Shown here: positions 25,465 through 35,046 of the stretch, piece after piece
Numbering within the stretch: the first letter of the stretch is position 1
Layout: each line of letters starts with the position of its first letter
Origin: JAKPAM01 sp047601745
GTDB lineage: Bacteria; Pseudomonadota; Gammaproteobacteria; Burkholderiales; Burkholderiaceae_E
Assembly: GCA_047601745.1 (NCBI GenBank)
Contig: JASGIS010000001.1
Span: forward strand, 3,162,001-3,226,000
Length of the DNA: 64,000 bases
Direction of reading: 5' to 3'
Made by a program: the position numbers and the translations under genes
Notes under the pieces: generated by a model
What the model was told of the DNA's origin: nothing
The model's input: only the letters and a program-made list of their open reading frames with translations
Database searches by the model: none

Positions 25465-27936
25465 TCAAAACCGGGTGCTTACGGACAGCAACACGGTCCG
25501 CGGTATCCCAAGGATTGTGTTGTTGGCCCAGTATGCCTTGTCGGTAAGATTCTGGACGTCCAGGCGTATGGTCAGCGGATGAGATCGCGTGTTGAACTCA
25601 TAACGCGCGCCAACATCGAACAGCGCATAGCTGGGCAACCGGTCAGTATTCGCCGCATTTCCGTATTGCGGCCCCGTATAGATGACGCCGCCACTCACGC
25701 TTAGTCCCGACAGGAAGGGCAGTTGATATTCCGCGCGTAGCTTGACCAGTGTGTCGGCCACGTTGATGGGGCGCTTTCCTTCAAGGGCTGGATTTTGCTT
25801 CTGCTCCTTGACCTTGGCATCCAGCAACGCGAGGCCACCGGTTAGCGTCAGATTGCTCGTGACTTTGCCGAAGGCGGTGAATTCTACGCCGCGATGTCTT
25901 TGCTTTCCATCCTGCACGTATCGGATCGCGGCTGGGTTGCTGAGGTCGTAATATTGCAAGGCTTTTTCGATCTGAAACGCCGCCGCCGTGAGCAACATGC
26001 CGCCAACGGTTGCCTTGGCGCCCAATTCGATCTGTTTACTGATTAGCGGCTGAAATACTTGGCCCGCATTGACAACCGGCGCACCGTTATAGGTGACGCC
26101 GGCGGTACCACCCTGTTCAAGCGATTCGATGTATGTTGCATAGACCGTGGCGTTTTTCGCAGGCTTGAAGATCAGCGAAAGATTTGGTGTCACGGCCGAC
26201 TTTTCATAGCTGGTGGTCGGCGAGTAAAATGTGGGCTTGATATTGATCGTGCTGTAGGCTGCGCCGGCGAGGAGCGACCATTGTTCATTGAACATGATGT
26301 CGTCGCCGATCAGTACCGTTCTCGATGACTGATCGAGGCTTCGGACGGTGAGTCCGCGATCGACATATGGCTGCACCGGCTTCGGAAAATAGGTCGGATG
26401 ATCGAACGTCAAGCCGGTGTAGTCGATCTCTGGCGCTTCGTTCTGGGGAACATCCGCCCATCGATGCTGGTACTGCGCACCGATCGTCAGCTTGTGGAGG
26501 ATAGAAGCCGTGTGAAAACGTATATCGGCAAAGGCCTGTCCGCTCGAATTGAAGAGGCTTCCTTGATTCGTGCTGCTGCCTGGAGAGAACTGGGCGAAAA
26601 TATTTTGTGTGTACGTTCCATTTGCCTGGATATTGTTTTGGGCGTTCGTGCTGGGGTCTTGTGTCGCCTTGGTAAACCGCCACGCGGCACGAAATGTAAG
26701 GGCATCACTGGCGTCCCAGCGGATTTGCGTGCCGTAGCGCTGACTGACATCTCGCAGATGCTTCCACGGCTGGCTCCAAGACACTGATTGGTCGATTTCG
26801 CTGGCTGCCGGCCGGGAACCGCCCGCCAATACCCAAATCGGCGGCCCACCACGGTTCTCCCAATCCCGATAAGCCGCATCGAACTGCCACAGCAGTTTGT
26901 CGGTAACGTGCCAGTCAAAGGCACCGCTGATGAAGCGCTTCTTGACGTGCTCGTTATTGATGGCTGTCTCGCCATCCTGCCAAGCGGCATTGATGCGGTA
27001 GCCAAACCGACCGTCGCGGTCGATTGGTCCACCGAAATCGCCGTTTACATAGTAATTGTTGCCTCCGTTGTTGCCGAGTGTGATGCGGTTCAGTCGTTCC
27101 GCAGTCGGCCGTTTAGTTACCAAGTTGACCATTCCGCCGACATTGCCAGGACCGTAGAGAAAACCCGAGAGGCCAGAGAATACCTCGACGCGTTCGGTAT
27201 CTTCTGTGGTCCATCCAGCACCGCCAAGATAGTAATCACTCAATAGGCCGTCGCGGTAAGGCATATATACCTGAAATCCGCGAAGCATAATTGATGGCTG
27301 GTCGTTCTGATTGCTTGTTCTTCCGAGCTGTGCCGTCGGAGCGAATCGAAATATCTGCTCTGGGGCTATGGCCTGCACATTCTCGATCAAATCCTTCGAG
27401 AGTACCGAAACCGAATACGGCGCATCTTGCAGCTTGCGCCCTTCCCACGGTCCAATGGCTGAAACGTGATCACCGCGATAGCCTTGAGCCGCTGTGGCAT
27501 CGTTCTGAAGGATATAGGTTGGATCGCCACTACCGCCGCTCGCCTCGCCTTCAACCCGCACCGGACCGAGATTGATCGTCGAAGAAGTCGCCGGAGCTTT
27601 GTCCAACGTGATGACGTTGCCGTCCGCGCGATAAGTAAACCCCATGCCGGCAAGCAGACGCGAGAGGGCTTCCAGCGGTACGAACGAACCGGACACACCC
27701 GGCGAGGTCAAGCCGCGTACCAATGCGGCATCGACCGAAACCTGCAGCCTCGATTGCTGACCGAATGCGGTCAACGCGTCGATCAGGGAGCCGCGCGGAA
27801 TGTCGAAGCTTCGCGCCGTTTCGGCCTGCGCAAGTTGCACCGGCTGTCGATCGGCCGCCCATACCGGGCTCGCTGCTGTTGCTGTAATCGCCATCGCCAC
27901 GGCACCACCGATCCGGATCCTTGCCCCTTTACGCAC
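25465..27936 (-). CDS. TonB-dependent siderophore receptor with signalling domain
   Basis: An 823-residue outer-membrane receptor of the FecA/FpvA type. A GTG start behind GGGAG gives a signal peptide ending VWAAD. Residues about 40-110 form an STN signalling domain (FDIPRGSLIDALTAFGQQS), followed by the plug and a 22-strand barrel ending in phenylalanine. Uptake of a ferric siderophore is powered by TonB, and the STN domain signals to FecR. FecR and FecI-like genes lie just upstream, completing a cell-surface signalling set. The gene is visibly lower in GC than its neighbours, which suggests separate acquisition. Confidence 0.94.
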   Translation of the reverse strand: MRKGARIRIGGAVAMAITATAASPVWAADRQPVQLAQAETARSFDIPRGSLIDALTAFGQQSRLQVSVDAALVRGLTSPGVSGSFVPLEALSRLLAGMGFTYRADGNVITLDKAPATSSTINLGPVRVEGEASGGSGDPTYILQNDATAAQGYRGDHVSAIGPWEGRKLQDAPYSVSVLSKDLIENVQAIAPEQIFRFAPTAQLGRTSNQNDQPSIMLRGFQVYMPYRDGLLSDYYLGGAGWTTEDTERVEVFSGLSGFLYGPGNVGGMVNLVTKRPTAERLNRITLGNNGGNNYYVNGDFGGPIDRDGRFGYRINAAWQDGETAINNEHVKKRFISGAFDWHVTDKLLWQFDAAYRDWENRGGPPIWVLAGGSRPAASEIDQSVSWSQPWKHLRDVSQRYGTQIRWDASDALTFRAAWRFTKATQDPSTNAQNNIQANGTYTQNIFAQFSPGSSTNQGSLFNSSGQAFADIRFHTASILHKLTIGAQYQHRWADVPQNEAPEIDYTGLTFDHPTYFPKPVQPYVDRGLTVRSLDQSSRTVLIGDDIMFNEQWSLLAGAAYSTINIKPTFYSPTTSYEKSAVTPNLSLIFKPAKNATVYATYIESLEQGGTAGVTYNGAPVVNAGQVFQPLISKQIELGAKATVGGMLLTAAAFQIEKALQYYDLSNPAAIRYVQDGKQRHRGVEFTAFGKVTSNLTLTGGLALLDAKVKEQKQNPALEGKRPINVADTLVKLRAEYQLPFLSGLSVSGGVIYTGPQYGNAANTDRLPSYALFDVGARYEFNTRSHPLTIRLDVQNLTDKAYWANNTILGIPRTVLLSVSTRF

Positions 27937-28090
27937 CTCAGCACTCCCTTGTTCGTTGGACAGACGTGGGCAGCACTGCGAGTGAGTCTCACTCGCAGGC
28001 TCCAGTCTGTTTAACGAAGTGCGGGGCGGCTTTTCCGGTCGAGCCGGCGGGCAACCGAAACTTTTTTCGGCAAGCGTTCCGGACGGCGAT

Positions 28091-29065
28091 TCAACTGGCC
28101 GATACCACCAGCATCCAAGGAGTCACTCGGCGTACGGTGACGCCCGGATGCGCACGGGCCAGGGCGCGTAGCGCGCTCACGGGGTCGCTCAGCTCGTAGA
28201 CGCCGGCGACCCGGCGCTGGGCGAGGCTGTCGCCGAGGACGACGATCTTCCCGCTGAAATACGGGCGCAGCTCGTCCACGACTTCGGCCATCGTTCGGTC
28301 CCTGGCGATGAGTTGGCCTTGCCGCCAAGCCGCCACCTGGGCGGGGGGTTCCTGCCCTTGCGTGATCCGCGCGTCGGCGCCGATCCGCAGCCACGAGCCG
28401 GCCGTCAGTTGCCGGGACAGGCCGGCGCGATCCACCTGAACCGAACCATGCGCCACGGCGACGTCCGTGCCGGCCTCGCTCAAGGCCACGTCGAAAGCGG
28501 TGCCCAGATCGGTGATGCGCACGGCGCCCGCGTCCACCACGAACGGGCGCGCGGCGTCGTGCCGCACCTCGAAGAACGCCCGGCCGGTCAATAGACGGAC
28601 GTGACGCGCGCCATCGGTGTCGTCGATGTCCACGGCGCTGTCCGGCGCCAGGACGACGGTGCTGCCGTCGGCCATGGTGACCGTGCGCTGCTGCGCCGTG
28701 CCGGTGGCGTAGTCGGCCCGCCAGGTTAGCCATAGCCCCGGCACGAAGATCAGCGCAGCGCAAGCGGCGACGGCGGCGCCGACGATGGCGCGCTTGTCGA
28801 ACCGGGGCCGGACGCGGGGCGCGCACGCCTGCGGCAGGGGACGAAACGGCGTCGTGCCCGGCGTCGAGGCCGGCCCCATGAGGTCGTAGGCTTCGCTGAC
28901 TTGCGCCCAGGCGGTCGCGTTGGCGGGGCTTTGCGAAATCCACGCCCGGACGCGGGCGCGCAGCACCGCGTCGTCCGGTTCTTCGCGCATCTGCAGCAGC
29001 CACTCGGTGGCCTGCCGCGTCCGCGCATTCCCGGTCTGGGATTCACCAGCCATGCCTGTTCTCAT
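28091..29065 (-). CDS. FecR-family anti-sigma regulator
   Basis: A single-pass inner-membrane protein of about 324 residues. The cytoplasmic N-terminus (DUF4880-like, EWLLQMREEPDD) holds the sigma factor; a membrane segment follows near residues 100-120 and then the periplasmic FecR domain (ADGSTVVLAPDSAVDI to FDVALSE) and an STN-contacting C-terminus. It relays receptor occupancy to the sigma factor. The start is ambiguous among closely spaced codons (GTG 29074, ATG 29065, ATG 29053). It is 90-110 bases downstream of the sigma gene. Confidence 0.9.
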   Translation of the reverse strand: MRTGMAGESQTGNARTRQATEWLLQMREEPDDAVLRARVRAWISQSPANATAWAQVSEAYDLMGPASTPGTTPFRPLPQACAPRVRPRFDKRAIVGAAVAACAALIFVPGLWLTWRADYATGTAQQRTVTMADGSTVVLAPDSAVDIDDTDGARHVRLLTGRAFFEVRHDAARPFVVDAGAVRITDLGTAFDVALSEAGTDVAVAHGSVQVDRAGLSRQLTAGSWLRIGADARITQGQEPPAQVAAWRQGQLIARDRTMAEVVDELRPYFSGKIVVLGDSLAQRRVAGVYELSDPVSALRALARAHPGVTVRRVTPWMLVVSAS

Positions 29066-29172
29066 GATCTGCACATGCGAGGGCGGCGTCCAGCGCCTGA
29101 ACGCGCGGACGACACCAAGATGTCCTACTGCATCAACGAAGCAGCCCGAGTCTTTTTCGGAAGTTCATGGCC

Positions 29173-29757
29173 TTATTCTCCTTGCAGCCGCTTCCGGCAG
29201 TGCTCGACACCTTCGACTATCAGGCTGTGCACGTAGGAGGTGGAAAGGCCGAGATGCTCCGCGATCTCCCGAATCTTCTTGTTTTCGACGCGATGAAGCC
29301 GAACCGCGATGCGCGTGCGTTCGGGCAGCTCGGCAAACGCTGCTTCCACCAGAGCAAGCCGTTCGCGCTGGAGCAATTGCGCCTCCGGGGATGGGCTCTC
29401 GTCCGGTGTGGTGTCGACCGCCGCTTCGTTTTGCGGAAGCAGGAGGCGGATTTCGACCTGCTCGCGGCGTCTGCCGTCCAGCGCGATGTTGCGGACAATG
29501 CGCTTGAGGTAGCCCAGCGGTTCATCGAGGAAGCGCTGCGCGGTCGCGCGATCGAAGCGCAGCCAAGCCTCCTGCACGATGTCTTCCGCCAGCGCACGGT
29601 CGCCGGAGAACTGACCAGCGTAGCTCACCAGGTCCTTGCGATGGGACGTGTACAGCGTGAGCGTGGTTTGCCGGTGCCTCACTGCGTCCGTTCCCGGCTG
29701 CGGCGTGTCGGCGGAGTCGGCACCCTTTCGAGGCCCCTGCCGCTTATCGAGACCCAT
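29173..29757 (-). CDS. FecI-like ECF sigma factor
   Basis: A 194-residue extracytoplasmic-function sigma factor: region 2 with ALAEDIVQEAWLRFDRA and region 4 helix-turn-helix with IREIAEHLGLSTSYVHSLI. The start follows an AAGGAAA ribosome site. With FecR and the STN receptor it forms a three-part iron-signalling circuit; its target promoter should be upstream of the receptor gene (27937-28090). Confidence 0.93.
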   Translation of the reverse strand: MGLDKRQGPRKGADSADTPQPGTDAVRHRQTTLTLYTSHRKDLVSYAGQFSGDRALAEDIVQEAWLRFDRATAQRFLDEPLGYLKRIVRNIALDGRRREQVEIRLLLPQNEAAVDTTPDESPSPEAQLLQRERLALVEAAFAELPERTRIAVRLHRVENKKIREIAEHLGLSTSYVHSLIVEGVEHCRKRLQGE

Positions 29758-29917
29758 TCACGAGTTTCCTTTGAAGCGGTGCGCCCGTAGCGGTGGCGCA
29801 CACGCGGCATCAGCCCTCGAATCGCGCGAGTGCCAGTAAGAAGAATCATTTGCATTTATAGCTGAACAAGCGCAGACCGTGCAACGCTCGATCTCCCGGA
29901 CCGGCCATGCCGGCGGG

Positions 29918-30487
29918 TCATGACGGGTTCGCCTGCGACCATCCCCCGCCCAGCGCCTTGTAGAGTCCGACCAGCGCCTGCAGGCGCGCGAGCTTGATCT
30001 GCGCGATCTGGTCCTGCGCGGCGTAGAGGGTGCGTTGCGTGTCGAGCACGCTCAGCAAGTCTTCGGTTCCGGCGCGGTACTGGAGCTGATCGAGTGCGAA
30101 GGCGCGCCGCGATTGCTCGACCACGCGCGCCTGGGCGGCCTCCTGCCGCGCGAGATGATCGAGCACCGTCCATGCCTTCTGTACGTCACCCAAGGCGGCC
30201 ATGACGGCGGACCGATAGCGGGTGACCAGTTCCTCGCGTCGCGCGACGGTGTAGTCGCGTTGGCCCGCCAGCGCACCATGGTCGAAGATCGGGTAGGTCA
30301 GTCCGGCGATCAAGGAGTAGAGCGAGGCGGTGCCGGCGCTCGCGCCCGAGGCGAGGACCGTTTGAATGCTGCCCGATGCACTCAAATCGATCCTGGGCAG
30401 CATGGCGGCGCGCGCCGCAGCCACGTTGGCGTCGGCGACCAGCGAAGCTCTGGCGTCTCGGATGCGCAGCGGCGCGCACTCCCGCAC
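29918..30487 (-). pseudogene. C-terminal half of RND outer-membrane factor (NodT type)
   Basis: About 189 residues matching the second half of TolC/NodT channels: LVADANVAAARAAMLPRIDL, then LTYPIFDHG and the end YRAGTEDLLSVLDTQRTLY to LYKALGGGW. The N-terminal half and lipoprotein signal are missing, and no start codon fits. It follows the tonB stop by seven bases. It is a different gene from the relic at 21804 and its sequence is otherwise undamaged, so it may be a recent truncation. Confidence 0.72.
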
Positions 30488-30493
30488 AGCCCA

Positions 30494-31354
30494 CTAGCGC
30501 CTGCGCGTGAGGAAGAACTCGATGGGCACCACGAGTTCGAGCGTATCACCCATGACCGAGGCCGGCGGCTTCGGCAGCGGCTGCGCCCTTTGGATCAGCG
30601 CGAGCGCCTCCTGATCGAGCAAGGCATTGCCGGAGGACTTCTCGACCCGGAAAGTGAGTACCTTACCGTCACGGTTCATCGTGAAGCGCAGGTGGGTGAC
30701 GCCCTGCTGACGAAGAAACTGCGCTTCGCTCGGATAGCGCTTGAAACGTTCCAGTTGCCCGAGGAGCATCGCCTGCCAATCAGGCGGGGTCAGGCTCGGC
30801 GCGTCGCTGTGGCTCGGCGTCGGTGCGGCCGCGGGAGCCGGCGGTGCAAGGGCGGAGGGCGGGGCGGTGGTTTGCTCCACGGGTGGCTTGTCCTCGACCT
30901 GCGGCGGCGGCGGCTCCGGCTCGGAGCTGCTCGGCAACGTCAGCGCCGCTTGGGGAACAGGTGAAAGCGGTGGCGTCTCGACCGGCCGCGCAGGCTTGGG
31001 CCGTTCGACGTGCCGTTCGACGCGCCGTTGCACGCGCTGCTGCTGCGGACCAGGTGGAATGGCCGTAGGCGGCGCTGGCGCCACGGCGGGCTTGGGCGCC
31101 TCCTCGATTAGGATCGCCGAAAGAGGCGGAGGGGCGGGTGCCAGCGCCACGGGCTCGAGCCACCAGGCGGCGACCACAATGGGCGCGATATGCAGGGCCG
31201 CGGCGGCGAAGAGGCAGGTGCTCCAACGCCGCCGCGCGCGCGGATCCTCGTCGCGCCAAAATGCTTCCGGAGATTGCATGGGGGATACGATCGCGCCTGC
31301 CGAACGAGTGGGTATGGGCGCAAGGGGGGCGTGCTGTCGCTTGCCGAGGTTCAT
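30494..31354 (-). CDS. tonB: Energy transducer TonB
   Basis: A 286-residue TonB: an N-terminal anchor helix (residues about 45-70), a long proline/alanine/glutamate-rich periplasmic linker and the C-terminal TonB fold (RYPSEAQFLRQQGVTHLRF, ending PIEFFLTRRR). It carries the proton-motive energy to the siderophore receptor nearby. The start overlaps by four bases the stop of a fused exbB remnant, so translation is coupled to a gene that no longer makes a working motor; ExbB/ExbD must come from elsewhere. Confidence 0.9.
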   Translation of the reverse strand: MNLGKRQHAPLAPIPTRSAGAIVSPMQSPEAFWRDEDPRARRRWSTCLFAAAALHIAPIVVAAWWLEPVALAPAPPPLSAILIEEAPKPAVAPAPPTAIPPGPQQQRVQRRVERHVERPKPARPVETPPLSPVPQAALTLPSSSEPEPPPPQVEDKPPVEQTTAPPSALAPPAPAAAPTPSHSDAPSLTPPDWQAMLLGQLERFKRYPSEAQFLRQQGVTHLRFTMNRDGKVLTFRVEKSSGNALLDQEALALIQRAQPLPKPPASVMGDTLELVVPIEFFLTRRR

Positions 31355-31488
31355 GGCGTGGCTTCGCCCTCCAGGCCGACCAGGGCCACCTCCAGGCCCG
31401 CGATCACCGCTTTGACAACGATGTCGGCATGTACAAACATCGCCCAGACCGACAGGTCATGCGGCAGCAAGGCGTTGGCCAGATCCAT
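31351..31488 (-). pseudogene. ExbB N-terminus fused to a short tail
   Basis: A 45-residue frame. The first about 32 residues (LPHDLSVWAMFVHADIVVKA) match the start and first membrane helix of ExbB. It then passes in frame to EVALVGLEGEATP and stops, overlapping the tonB start (ATGA). The tail could be the last residues of ExbD, which would mean one clean deletion took out most of exbB and exbD; that reading is inference. Confidence 0.6.
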
Positions 31489-31699
31489 GGGGGAAATCTC
31501 CGAAACGGGCGCCGCGGCAAGGGCCGGCGGCAGGGCCGGGATGGCGCCCCTACTACTGGAACGATCCAGCGCCGGTGTTTTCCTGAAGAAGGGAGTCTGC
31601 GGAGCAGGGGGGGCAGAGGCCAATCGTATGTCGGGACGACCAGGCAACTCACGGCAGGCGCTGCGGCAGCAACAGCCAGACGAGTGCCGCCAGCGGCAG

Positions 31700-32336
31700 C
31701 GACGATCCGACTATCCACACCCAGGCGCGCGTCGCGCTACGGGCGTGGCGAGCGGCGGATGGCGTTCATGCGCGCGATCGAACCTTTGCACGCAGAAGGT
31801 GTGGAAGTCGTTGTTGAGTTTGATTCGCCTTGCGCACGGCACATCCACGCCGGCTTTCCGGGCCAGTTGGTGAACAGCGTACTCCCAGGCCCCGATGTCC
31901 CGGTCATCGTCACTGGCGGAGCCGCCATCTTCTCGTTGCCGAGGAACGTTTCCGGGCCTGGCCGGCGAAAGCGCAATGCGCCTTGGCGGGTCTGATCCTG
32001 CACACCGATGAGGAAGTCCCAGGCGTAGAGCGTGCGGGGAGGCCGCTTCTCGTCCTTGGACTGCAAGGCCTCGCGGCGCTTCATGAGCGTTTGGCCCCAG
32101 CGGTCAGGCGATGAGTCCAGGAAGATGCCGAAGTTGCCCAGTTCCGGCTTTGGAAAGAAGGGGTGCTCGTCCAGCGAGAGGTCGGGGTCCAGCGCGAAGG
32201 CACGAGGGTCCTTGAGCCAGTCCCGTTCATAGTGGAAACGGATCTGGCCACGGTCATGAGCCAGTGTGCCGACCAGGCATGGAGGGCCAAGACCATCGTC
32301 CAGCCAGACTTCCAGGGCGTTGTCCTGCTTGCTCAT
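31700..32336 (-). pseudogene. Second HipA-like relic (N-terminal part)
   Basis: From an ATG at 32336 the minus strand encodes the HipA N-terminal subdomain (LEVWLDDGLGPPCLVGTL to FLDSSPDRWGQTLMKRRE) and the start of the kinase core (GALRFR). After a frame change it continues DDDRDIGAWEYAVHQLARKA and HTFCVQRFDR, then breaks off. The catalytic half is missing. Together with the relic at 23225 this shows two independent HipA genes lost in one region. Confidence 0.68.
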
Positions 32337-32725
32337 GCGGACCCCTTGCGATTCTGGGCAGGCGAGGAGCGGACCTTTCGGCGCCTGGCATCGGGTGACG
32401 GTGGAAGCCTCCGGCAGGCGAATTCGCAGTGCTGCATTGGCGACACTCGCACGAGATCGTCGCGGACCGCCCACACGCTGTCCATCGGGCCGCACTTCAC
32501 GCGTCGCACCGTCGCGACGGCCATCCAGGCGAAGCACGACGCGCCAACGAATGCGACGATGTCGACGCCAACGGTTGTGGCGCTGCCATGTGCCTACATG
32601 CCCAGCGCCGGCCTCATCAGCGCGACCAACGACGTTATCCACCTGAGTCCACGACGGAACCACCGGATCCGGCCTGGAGTTGGCTACTACCGTTTTGTCG
32701 GTGCAGGTGAATCGCCCGGTCAACG
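32337..32725. other. No recognisable gene
   Basis: This 389-base gap has short open frames on both strands but none with a family signature. The HipB antitoxin expected next to a HipA gene is not recognisable here. Confidence 0.5.
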
Positions 32726-33316
32726 TCAAACCGATGATCCCGAGGGCACGACTACCGCGTAGAGGTCGGAGATGGTCGCCAATGCGCCGGCATGCAGCGC
32801 CTCGGCCGTCACGTCCACCACGTCGGTGCGGATGGGTCTCGTCGCGCAAGCATCCGCCACCACGGTCGGCTGCTTGCCTCGCAGGAACGCCCCCTCGGCG
32901 GTGAAGGTCACGCACATATGGGTCATGAAACCGATGACGATGACCTGCTTGTTGCCAGCCGCATCCACGTGTTCGCCCAGGTCGGTGTCGACGAAGGCGT
33001 TGGGTGCCGTCTTGACCACGACGGGTTCGCCTGCCGCGGGCGCAACGCAAGGATGAATCTGCCCGATGTCGGCAGTGAGATCGTAGGGCGAGCCCTTGCC
33101 GCCATCGTGGATGACGTGGATGACCTTGGTGCCGGCTGCGCGCGCTCGCGCCAGCAGCTCGGATGCCGAAGCCAGAGCCGGCTGCCAGCCGGTCAGTTCC
33201 ATGACACCGCGCGTGTAGGTGTTCTGGTAATCGACCAGGATCAGGGTGGCATCGGCCAGCGTGGCGGGCGTGGCGTCCAGCCCGTTGAGCTGGCGCAAAG
33301 TCGTCGAAGGATTCAT
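32726..33316 (-). CDS. Isochorismatase-family cysteine hydrolase
   Basis: A 196-residue hydrolase. The expected triad is visible: aspartate in LILVDYQN, lysine in VVKTAPNAF and the nucleophilic cysteine in GFMTHMCVTFTAEGA. Such enzymes cut isochorismate, nicotinamide or other amides. The start at 33316 follows GAGGAAG. It is divergent from a DJ-1/AraC regulator, a common pairing, and is probably controlled by it. Confidence 0.9.
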   Translation of the reverse strand: MNPSTTLRQLNGLDATPATLADATLILVDYQNTYTRGVMELTGWQPALASASELLARARAAGTKVIHVIHDGGKGSPYDLTADIGQIHPCVAPAAGEPVVVKTAPNAFVDTDLGEHVDAAGNKQVIVIGFMTHMCVTFTAEGAFLRGKQPTVVADACATRPIRTDVVDVTAEALHAGALATISDLYAVVVPSGSSV

Positions 33317-33399
33317 GGCTGTGTACTTCCTCGAAATGCGGGATGGATGACCTCGGGCCGTCGGAATTGACCGCCTTGTCATGCTAAGAACGCCATGAA

Positions 33400-33436
33400 A
33401 TGTCCGCAATGTCATATAACATGCAGATTCCGACAT
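33400..33436. promoter_or_regulatory. Nested inverted repeats in divergent promoter
   Basis: ATGTC (33400-33404) is mirrored by GACAT (33432-33436), and inside them ATGTCATATAACAT (33409-33422) has 4-bp arms. This AT-rich patch lies between the divergent isochorismatase and GlxA-type regulator genes and is the most likely operator. Confidence 0.42.
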
Positions 33437-33473
33437 CTCGGCATTCGTTGTTTGCTCCAGGGAAGCATCCCGC

Positions 33474-34466
33474 GTGGCAGTCACCAGGCGTCTCATCGTC
33501 ATCGTGTTGTTCGAGCACGTCGATCTGCTGGACGTGGCCGGACCCGCGGAGGTGTTCTCGCTGCTCCAGCGCGAAATGGACGAACCGACCGGCTATAAGG
33601 TCGTGCTGGCAGCCGAAACGCTCGAGCCGGTCACGACCTCGGCCGGCGTGCGCGTCCTGCCGGACACGACGTTTGCGAACCTGGGCCGCCGCAGGATCGA
33701 CACCCTCGTCGTGCCCGGTGCGGTCGAGGTGGATGCGCAGCGCCGTGTACGCGCCGTCGTGGCCCCATCCATCGTTAAGTGGGTGAAGACGCTCGCGGCC
33801 AACACGCGGCGCATTGCGTCCGTCTGCGTGGGCGCGCACGTCCTGGCGGCGGCCGGCCTGCTCGACGGCAGGCGAGCCACCACCCACTGGTCCACCGCGC
33901 AACAACTCACCGACGAACATCCGGCAGTCAAGGTGGACGCCGACCCGATCTTCATCCGCGATCGCAACGTCTGGACCGGCGCGGGTTTGACCGCCTGCCT
34001 GGACCTCGCACTGGCCTTGGTCGCCGACGACTTCGGCGAGCGGCTGGCGCTGCGCGTGGCGCGCCAGCTCGTCATGTTCCTCAAGCGCCCGAGCGGGCAA
34101 AGCCAGTTCAGCGCCTCACTGGAGCCGGCCTCGAAGACCCGCCGCATGGACGCACTGCGCCACTACATCATGCGGCGCATCAGCGAGCCCCTCACCATGG
34201 CGGAGTTGGCCGAACAGGCCCATGTCAGCGATCGGCAACTGACCCGCATCTTCAAGACAGAGCTGAACATGACACCCGCCGCCTACATCGAGTCGGTGCG
34301 CGTGGAAATGGCGCGCAACCGGCTGGAGACCACGGACGAGCCGCTGGATCGCATCGCAACGGCGTGCGGTTTCAACACGACCGACACGCTGAACCGCGCT
34401 TTCCGCAGAAGATTGGACACGACGCCGGCCGAGTACCGCAGCAGGTTCAAGATCGACATCCCGTGA
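33474..34466 (+). CDS. GlxA/FtrA-type regulator (DJ-1 plus AraC domains)
   Basis: A 330-residue regulator with an N-terminal DJ-1/PfpI-like domain (DLLDVAGPAEVFSLLQ, cysteine elbow ASVCVGAHVLA) and a C-terminal AraC helix-turn-helix pair (MAELAEQAHVSDRQLTRIFK; IATACGFNTTDTLNRAFRRR). It starts with GTG behind GGGAAG. It is transcribed away from the isochorismatase gene and seven bases upstream of a Nudix gene, so the three likely form a regulon. Confidence 0.92.
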   Translation: MAVTRRLIVIVLFEHVDLLDVAGPAEVFSLLQREMDEPTGYKVVLAAETLEPVTTSAGVRVLPDTTFANLGRRRIDTLVVPGAVEVDAQRRVRAVVAPSIVKWVKTLAANTRRIASVCVGAHVLAAAGLLDGRRATTHWSTAQQLTDEHPAVKVDADPIFIRDRNVWTGAGLTACLDLALALVADDFGERLALRVARQLVMFLKRPSGQSQFSASLEPASKTRRMDALRHYIMRRISEPLTMAELAEQAHVSDRQLTRIFKTELNMTPAAYIESVRVEMARNRLETTDEPLDRIATACGFNTTDTLNRAFRRRLDTTPAEYRSRFKIDIP

Positions 34467-34473
34467 GATTGCC

Positions 34474-34950
34474 GTGCCAGATAGAACTTTCCCCTCATCA
34501 TCCGCCGAACTGCCGTCCCGGCCGATTGCGGCAACCATCGCCGCCGTCTTTCGCAATGGCAGGGTACTGCTGGTGCGCAGGGCCAATCCGCCCGATGCCG
34601 GACGCTGGGGATTTCCGGGCGGAAAGATAGAAGCCGGCGAACCGATCGAAAGCGCGGCGGTTCGCGAGCTGCTCGAAGAGACCGGGGTATGCGCCGAAGC
34701 ACACCGGGTCTTCACGGCTGTCGATGCTTTCGACCACGACGAAAACGGCGATCTGCGCCGGCACTTCATCCTGATCGCCGTGCTGTGCAAGTGGCAATCG
34801 GGCGAGCCCGTTGCCGGAGATGATGCGCTTGAAGCGAAGTGGTTCGCTCTGGCAGACCTGGACGAATCGGCACTTGCCCTGAGCCTTGACGTCGCGCGAG
34901 TCGCGCGCCAAGCGGCCATCGTCTTTGCCCAGGAGATCGCGCCGGCATGA
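34474..34950 (+). CDS. Nudix hydrolase
   Basis: A 158-residue Nudix enzyme with a full Nudix box, starting GGKIEAGEPIESAAVREL and continuing LEETGV. The family cleaves nucleoside diphosphates linked to other groups, such as ADP-ribose or oxidised dNTPs. A GTG start lies seven bases after the regulator stop, so it is co-transcribed. If the neighbouring hydrolase acts on nicotinamide, a role in NAD turnover would fit, but this is a guess. Confidence 0.9.
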   Translation: MPDRTFPSSSAELPSRPIAATIAAVFRNGRVLLVRRANPPDAGRWGFPGGKIEAGEPIESAAVRELLEETGVCAEAHRVFTAVDAFDHDENGDLRRHFILIAVLCKWQSGEPVAGDDALEAKWFALADLDESALALSLDVARVARQAAIVFAQEIAPA

Positions 34951-35046
34951 GCGCGGGTAAGGCCGGCCTCTATTGTCGATCCGGAGATCAAATCGGCGTG
35001 CCGGTATGGTCCGTTCCAGCCACGGGCCCATACTCCCTGCAGTACA

